NCBI GenBank assembly: GCA_963704975.1
Contig: CAVPIK010000031.1
Location: forward strand, 186,001 to 250,000
Direction of reading: 5' to 3'
Source: JAGNDO01 sp963704975
GTDB lineage: Bacteria; Chloroflexota; Anaerolineae; Caldilineales; Caldilineaceae
DNA: 64,000 nucleotides
Part shown: positions 61,876-64,000 of the stretch, piece after piece
Position numbering within the stretch: position 1 is the stretch's first letter
How the letters are laid out: each line of letters starts with the position of its first letter
Notes under the pieces: model-generated
What the model was told of the DNA's origin: nothing
The model's input: the letters and a program-made list of their open reading frames with translations, nothing else
Database searches by the model: none
Made by a program: the position numbers and the translations under genes

Positions 61876-63739
61876 TTTGTTTTTACCGCCCCGACCTCTT
61901 CCAGCATCTCCTCCACGCGACCGACGTCCGGCGGGGGTGGTGGCGCCGAGCATTTGCATGAGTTCGGTGGTGCGGGCGTCCCCGGCCAGGGTGTTGACCA
62001 GGGTGGTGGTGCGTTCGCTGCCGTTTTCGCTGAGAATGTGCTTGTTGACGGTGTAATGTTGGTCGCCAAAGGCGGCCAGTTGGGGCAGATGGGTGATGCA
62101 CAGCACCTGGTGCATGGCGGATGCGGCCTGGCTCGACGACGTCCGCGGGCGGCTGGCTGTCGGTGAGCCGCCACAGTTTTTTGCCCACGATGCCGCCCAC
62201 GCGCCCGCCGATGCCCTGGTCGATCTCGTCGAAGATCAGGGTGGGGGTGGCGTCGGCGTAGGCCAGGACGCTTTTCAGGGCCAGCATCAGCCGGGCGGTT
62301 TCGCCGCCGGAGGCGACTTTGGCCAGGGGTTTGAGGGGTTCGCCAGGGTTGGCGCTGATCAGAAATTCCACTTTGTCGATGCCTGTGGCGTCAAAGGCCA
62401 CCCGGCGACCATCGGCCAAAAAGGCCCCGTCGGCATGGTCGGCTGTGGGCCAGATCGACGCCAAACTGGGCCTTTTCCATCTTGAGATCGGCCAATTCGA
62501 CTTCCACTTGGCGGGCCATGCGTTCCCCGGCTGCCTTTCGTTGAGCACTCAAGGTCGTGCCCAACTGCCCCACCTGCCGCAAATAGTGACTCTCCTCTTC
62601 TTCGAGGGCAGCTGTCTTGACCTCCCAATTCCCCAATTCATCCAATTCGGCCTGGGCCTGCGCGGCCAAAAGCAATCACCGCGGGGATGTCGTCGCCGTA
62701 TTTGCGTTTGAGGGTGTCGATCAGTTCCAGGCGATTTTCCACCGTGGCCAGGCGGGACGGGTTGAATTCCAGCTCGTCGGCGTAGTCTTGGACCGAACGG
62801 GCCAGATCGCCCAGTTGTTCCACCAAGGTCTGGCCCTGGGTGGCGACCTCGGCCATGTCCGGGTCGATGCGTTCCAATTTGTCCAGGCGGCCCACGGCCT
62901 CGCTGACCAGATCGATGGCGGCGGGCATCTCGCCGTCCCCGTCGCTGAGGATGCCGGTGACGGCCTGGGCCAATTTGAGCAGGGATTCGGCGTTGCTCAG
63001 GCGGCGGCGCTCGCTTTCCAGGGCCTCGTCCTCGCCGGGGCGCAGGTGTGGCGGCGGCGATCTCTTCGGCTTGGTAGCTGAGCATGTCCACCCGCTGGGC
63101 GATGGTGCGGGCATCCTGGCGCAGACGGTGGAGTTCGCTGCGCACCCGGCGCAGCTTGGCCACTTCCTCGGCCACCTGGTTGCGCAGGGGCATCAGCCCG
63201 GCGTAGCGGTCGAGCAGGTGGATGTGGGTGCGGGGTTTGAGCAGGGTGAGGTGTTCGCCCTGGCCGTGGATGTCCACCAAATTGGCGGCCACATCGGCCA
63301 AGATCTGCAAACTGACCGCCCGGCCATTGATGCGGCAGACATTGCGCCCGGTCAGCCGCACCTCCCGGTTCAACGTCACCCAGTCCGGGTTGTCGGGATC
63401 ATTCAGCCCCTGGCTCTCCAAAAAGCCACGCACATCCCCAGCGTCGGTTCCGCTGTCGCCATCCCCTTCCCCATTGGACTCCCCATTGGACTCACCATTG
63501 TGCATTGTCCATTGTGCATTGTCCATTGGCAGTTGAAAGGTCGCCTCCACCGACGCCACCTCCGTCCCCGCCCGCACCCATTCGGCGGACGCCCGATCCC
63601 CCAGGAGCAGGCCCACGGCGTCAATGATAATGGACTTCCCCGCGCCGGTTTCGCCGGTGAGGATGTTCAACCCGGCCCCAAAGCCCAGTTGCAGGTCGTC
63701 TATGATGGCAAAGTTTCGGATGTGCAGTTCGGCTAACAC
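61860..63739 (-). CDS. recN: DNA repair protein RecN (five frameshifts, repeat insertion)
   Basis: About 625 codons. SMC-like ATPase: N-terminal LAELHIRNFAIIDDLQLGFG, Walker A GETGAGKS, a coiled-coil middle, the signature VASGGETARLMLALK, Walker B LIFDEIDQGIGG, and CITHLPQLAAFGDQHY. RecN aids double-strand-break repair. Frames change near 63050, 62665, 62455, 62120 and 61930, each one extra base. A segment MDNAQWTMHNGESNGES, encoded by repeat words at 63470-63530, is inserted before GFLESQGLNDPDNPDW. The GTG at 63739 fits the family start, but the frame stays open upstream through more repeat words. The TGA belongs to the GGTTGAGTAG repeat. Confidence 0.9.
63470..63530. repeat. CAATGGACAATGCACAATGG words inside recN
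   Basis: GGACTCCCCATTGGACTC words followed by TTGTGCATTGTCCATTGTGC words, all in the recN frame. The same words occur at 58835-58862 and 63795-63826. Confidence 0.85.
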
Positions 63740-63847
63740 GGAACCTCGGATTGTTGGATGGTGGATTTTTGATTTTGGATTGGGGGCGGGCTCTCCATTG
63801 TGCATTGTCCATTGGACAGTGTGCATTTCATGACTCGCCCCTCGCCG
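63740..63847. repeat. Mixed repeat words upstream of recN
   Basis: From the recN start outward: GGATTTTTGATTTTGGATTG (63757-63777), CATTGTGCATTGTCCATTGG (63797-63816) and GACTCGCCCCTCGCC (63830-63844). Three otherwise separate repeat families are stacked together here. Confidence 0.8.
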
Positions 63848-63848
63848 T

Positions 63849-63878
63849 ATTTTAGCACAGACGGTCGCCAGTCCTAAA
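63849..63878 (-). promoter_or_regulatory. Possible recN promoter
   Basis: Minus strand TTTAGG (63878-63873), 18-bp spacer, TAAAAT (63854-63849). The -35 is weak. It would place the repeat words in the recN leader. Confidence 0.4.
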
Positions 63879-63911
63879 CGGGTGGGTGGGAACGGTTGCG
63901 GGCCGGGGCTT

Positions 63912-63941
63912 TTTACACCCTTTGGACATCGGTGCTATAAT
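63912..63941 (+). promoter_or_regulatory. Sigma70-type promoter reading out of the window
   Basis: TTTACA (63912-63917), 18-bp spacer, TATAAT (63936-63941). The gene it drives begins beyond the right edge. Confidence 0.65.
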
Positions 63942-64000
63942 GGTCACACATCAGCCTGATCGTTTAATCCCTCAATCTATCAATCGCTATTTTTCGGAAG

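Overview
Window of a high-GC bacterial chromosome with no rRNA, tRNA, CRISPR or phage genes that I can see. The Thr/Pro-rich (TPTPTP-like) lipoprotein linkers, the large family-39-like membrane glycosyltransferases with beta-sandwich tails, the D-lyxose isomerase and GH1 sugar genes, and the very heavy load of short dispersed repeats all fit a Chloroflexota (Anaerolineae/Caldilineae-like) genome. This placement is inference; no marker gene settles it.

Layout. 1-4800: SH3-domain lipoprotein, membrane glycosyltransferase, small acidic protein, terminator. 4.8-11.3 kb: NAD-dependent epimerase and Nudix hydrolase, then a sugar block in which a PfkB kinase and a D-lyxose-isomerase-type enzyme face a ROK kinase-galT operon. 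11.3-20.9 kb: repeat-containing secreted protein, HEAT protein, asparaginase-like protein, KimA-type K+ importer, GH1 beta-glucosidase, SDR, DsbA-like and Ig-like surface proteins, peptidyl-tRNA hydrolase. 21.6-29.0 kb: mfd and a Smr protein, then a tightly coupled cutC-like / GNAT / S51 peptidase / GDPD series. 29.0-44.8 kb: repeat arrays, Nudix, ketoacyl synthase, amidase, GNAT, a secreted pair, an M16C protease with an acyl-CoA dehydrogenase, penicillin acylase. 45-53 kb: a small membrane/HTH cassette behind a consensus promoter, FkbM methyltransferase, class-I amidotransferase, F420-type oxidoreductase, queA, GDPD, EamA transporter, aldehyde dehydrogenase. 53.4-64 kb: pyrD, two more membrane glycosyltransferases with a methyltransferase, an NfeD-type membrane protease, recN.

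Two things dominate. First, more than half of the genes read only if the frame changes, and nearly always in the same direction: one extra base, often a G or C in or beside GGGC. Otherwise the proteins are intact, so I read this as uncorrected insertion error in the assembly, not decay. Coordinates given for such genes span all the frames. Second, the gaps are packed with many families of short iterated words arranged as hairpins, plus a nested-palindrome element of about 140-190 bp (GGTTGAGTAG...CTACTCAACC). These repeats sit at the 3' ends of genes, supply the stop codons of several, and have also entered reading frames (mfd twice, queA, recN, a glycosyltransferase) without destroying them. 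That repeat system is the most interesting content of the window.
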